Positions 4,413 to 5,453 of a stretch of 5,453 bases of DNA are shown here, in pieces; the stretch's first letter is position 1, and every line of letters starts with the position of its first letter. The notes beneath the pieces were generated by a model. It saw nothing but the letters and a program-made list of their open reading frames with translations, was not told the origin of the DNA and did no database searches. The position numbers and the translations under genes were made by a program. The stretch is from Verrucomicrobiales bacterium (GTDB taxonomy: Bacteria; Verrucomicrobiota; Verrucomicrobiia; Verrucomicrobiales; DEV007): contig NZSO01000092.1 of the NCBI GenBank assembly GCA_002696885.1, forward strand, positions 1-5,453. The letters run 5' to 3'.

Positions 4413-4422
4413 AATCAATTTA
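4413..4422 (-). promoter_or_regulatory. Promoter motif overlapping the U-box stop codon
   Basis: The minus strand reads TAAATTGATT followed by TTT. The TGA of GATT is the stop codon of the U-box gene (4415-4417), so one sequence ends one gene and starts the next. Confidence 0.7.
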
Positions 4423-5374
4423 GAACCTCATCGATGAGTATTCTAGCGAAATGGTTTGGGATAAGTAGAGTAGAATGTAATGTGGAGCCGTTAATAGGGG
4501 ATTTGTCGCTATTTTTAAGCCATTCTTGTATGGCTTGTTTTTCATAGGTTTGTCCGTCGAAAGCGATGACTGGTTCAATAATAATTTCTTGGGTAATAGG
4601 GCATTTGATAGAGTATTGTGTATCTTCTATGGATTGATATTTAGATTGTAATGTATCATAAGCTTGTTGGGTAAGTTTGGATGTGGTAATGTTATTGAAA
4701 CCATTTTTAAACTTATCAATTTCATCTTTTAATCTCTGAATAGTATTATCACGGTTATTTATAACGTCATACATTTCGTCAATATAACCATCATATCTAT
4801 CGTTAAGTTGATGTAAGTCTGCGATTTGTTTTTTAAGGGTGGAGATGATGTTATTGGATTTTGTTTTTGCGTTGTTATATTTAAGTGTAGTGGATTGTAA
4901 AGTGTCTGTGGTTTCGATGAGTTTATCGCGAAGTGCTTTATTATTATCAAGTGTTGTTTGATGTTTAACTTTTAATTCTGTATATTTGGTATTTGTGGTG
5001 ATGTAATGTGTTTTCAACAAGGAATAGGATTGTTTGAGTGTATCATATAAATGTTGTAAATGGGCTAGTTTTTGTTCTGTTTGTTCTGTTTGTGATGAAT
5101 TGTCTGCGTTATTTTGTTGTAAGAGAGTTGGAATAAGGGAGATGAAGTTGAACCAAGGAGCGGAGGGTTCGTGTTTGAGTTCATCGTAATTATGAGTAAT
5201 CTTAAATTGAATTAGTTTGTTTCGATTGATAGTATCAGACTTAGGACAAGGGCCATAAACATCAGGATGTGTAGCCATAATCCAAGCCTTAAAATGTGAG
5301 CTAATGTTATGATGAAGTTTAAGGGATTGAATCCAGGTGAGTTGTTCTTGAGAGAATGTGTTTGGATTAACCAT
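4415..5374 (-). CDS. U-box E3 ubiquitin-ligase-like protein with N-terminal shared module and coiled coil
   Basis: The protein has 319 residues from the first ATG after the promoter; an in-frame TTG at 5410 lies inside the motif and is rejected. Residues 10-79 are the module shared with the 325-residue protein: W14, AWIMA (30-34), PD (37-38), GP (41-42), DT (47-48), THN (60-62), ELK (65-67), PSAPWF (70-75). Residues 85-252 are Gln/Thr/Asn/Lys-rich with heptad-like Leu spacing, a long coiled coil likely to oligomerise. Residues 254-318 are a U-box: CPIT (258-261), PVI (268-270), DG (273-274), YE (277-278), W285, SP (292-293), LIPN (304-307). U-boxes recruit ubiquitin-charged E2 enzymes without zinc; the visible residues look intact. 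Presumably it acts in the host cytoplasm or viral factory, with the N-terminal module selecting substrate or location, which is inference. Confidence 0.93.
   Translation of the reverse strand: MVNPNTFSQEQLTWIQSLKLHHNISSHFKAWIMATHPDVYGPCPKSDTINRNKLIQFKITHNYDELKHEPSAPWFNFISLIPTLLQQNNADNSSQTEQTEQKLAHLQHLYDTLKQSYSLLKTHYITTNTKYTELKVKHQTTLDNNKALRDKLIETTDTLQSTTLKYNNAKTKSNNIISTLKKQIADLHQLNDRYDGYIDEMYDVINNRDNTIQRLKDEIDKFKNGFNNITTSKLTQQAYDTLQSKYQSIEDTQYSIKCPITQEIIIEPVIAFDGQTYEKQAIQEWLKNSDKSPINGSTLHSTLLIPNHFARILIDEVLN
4421..4615 (-). other. U-box domain coding segment
   Basis: It codes for residues 254-318 at the extreme C-terminus. It has the U-box order CPIT, EPVI, DGxTYE, IxxWL, SPxxG, LIPN and a final hydrophobic helix, with no zinc-binding Cys/His set as a RING would have. 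Confidence 0.92.
5141..5347 (-). other. Shared module, copy B (N-terminal)
   Basis: It codes for residues 10-78 of the U-box protein and aligns with copy A at 2897-3118. The DNA has diverged in base and codon use, so this is an old paralogous relationship rather than a recent duplication. Confidence 0.85.
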
Positions 5375-5404
5375 TTTGAGTGAGATAGTTATAGGTTGAG
5401 TTGC

Positions 5405-5415
5405 AATCAATTTTA
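5405..5415 (-). promoter_or_regulatory. Promoter motif for the U-box gene
   Basis: The minus strand reads TAAAATTGATT, 30 bases before the ATG at 5374. It contains the full AAAATTGA core. Confidence 0.75.
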
Positions 5416-5432
5416 GAAATGCGATATTTATG

Positions 5433-5450
5433 TATGAATATAGTATGTAA
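5433..5450 (+). repeat. Intergenic repeat copy 6
   Basis: TATGAATATAGTATGTAA, identical to copy 5, lies 18 bases upstream of the U-box promoter motif. It keeps the plus-strand orientation although the gene runs on the minus strand. Confidence 0.8.
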
Positions 5451-5453
5451 TGT

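Noticed and set aside
1..5453. tRNA, rRNA, bacterial ribosome binding sites or transposase
   Set aside because: No cloverleaf with a conserved T-loop, no rRNA-like segment, no regular Shine-Dalgarno spacing before starts and no transposase motif or terminal inverted repeats were seen by eye.

Overview
The window looks like part of a large eukaryotic DNA virus genome (Nucleocytoviricota, most likely the Mimiviridae/Imitervirales side). Three things support this. An AAATTGATT-type motif, matching the known Mimivirus early promoter core AAAATTGA, stands 20-35 bases before every complete gene. The genes are intronless, tightly packed on both strands and separated by A/T-rich spacers. One protein ends in a U-box ubiquitin-ligase domain, a eukaryotic module often carried by giant viruses. 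No hallmark gene (capsid, polymerase, packaging ATPase) is present, so the placement is an inference.

Layout, left to right. Bases 1-378 hold the 3' part of an unrecognised plus-strand gene. Then come two plus-strand genes of richer GC: a 152-residue protein with a Ser/Asp/Glu tract and a basic tail (600-1058), and an unrecognised 229-residue protein ending in SDSDEE (1213-1902). A cluster of small genes follows: a 54-residue membrane protein (2002-2166, +), a 52-residue membrane protein (2262-2420, -) and a 77-residue protein (2523-2756, -). A 325-residue acidic/basic protein lies on the minus strand (2885-3862). Divergent from it is a 58-residue Val/Gly-rich protein (4020-4196, +), then a 50-residue basic protein (4239-4391, -) and the U-box protein (4415-5374, -). 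Four of these genes are under 60 codons. They were found by translating from the first ATG after each promoter motif.

The most striking result is a module of about 70 residues shared by two otherwise unrelated proteins. It is the C-terminus of the 325-residue protein and the N-terminus of the U-box protein. It contains AWIMA, a PD/GP pair, THN, ELK and PSAPWFxFI, and I do not recognise it as a named domain. In one protein it is joined to an acidic, probably nucleic-acid- or protein-binding region, in the other to a coiled coil and an E3-ligase domain. This suggests a shared partner or location, with the U-box protein directing ubiquitin there.

The non-coding DNA is also structured. Five genes are followed by A-rich tracts interrupted by C, always on the sense strand and often spaced near 10 bp. 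A repeat close to TATGAATATAGTATGTA sits upstream of five promoters. The plus strand is G-rich and C-poor over most of the window whatever the gene direction. Three genes (600-1058, 1213-1902, 2885-3862) have visibly more G+C and all encode Ser/Asp/Glu-rich acidic segments, so they may form a highly expressed class.
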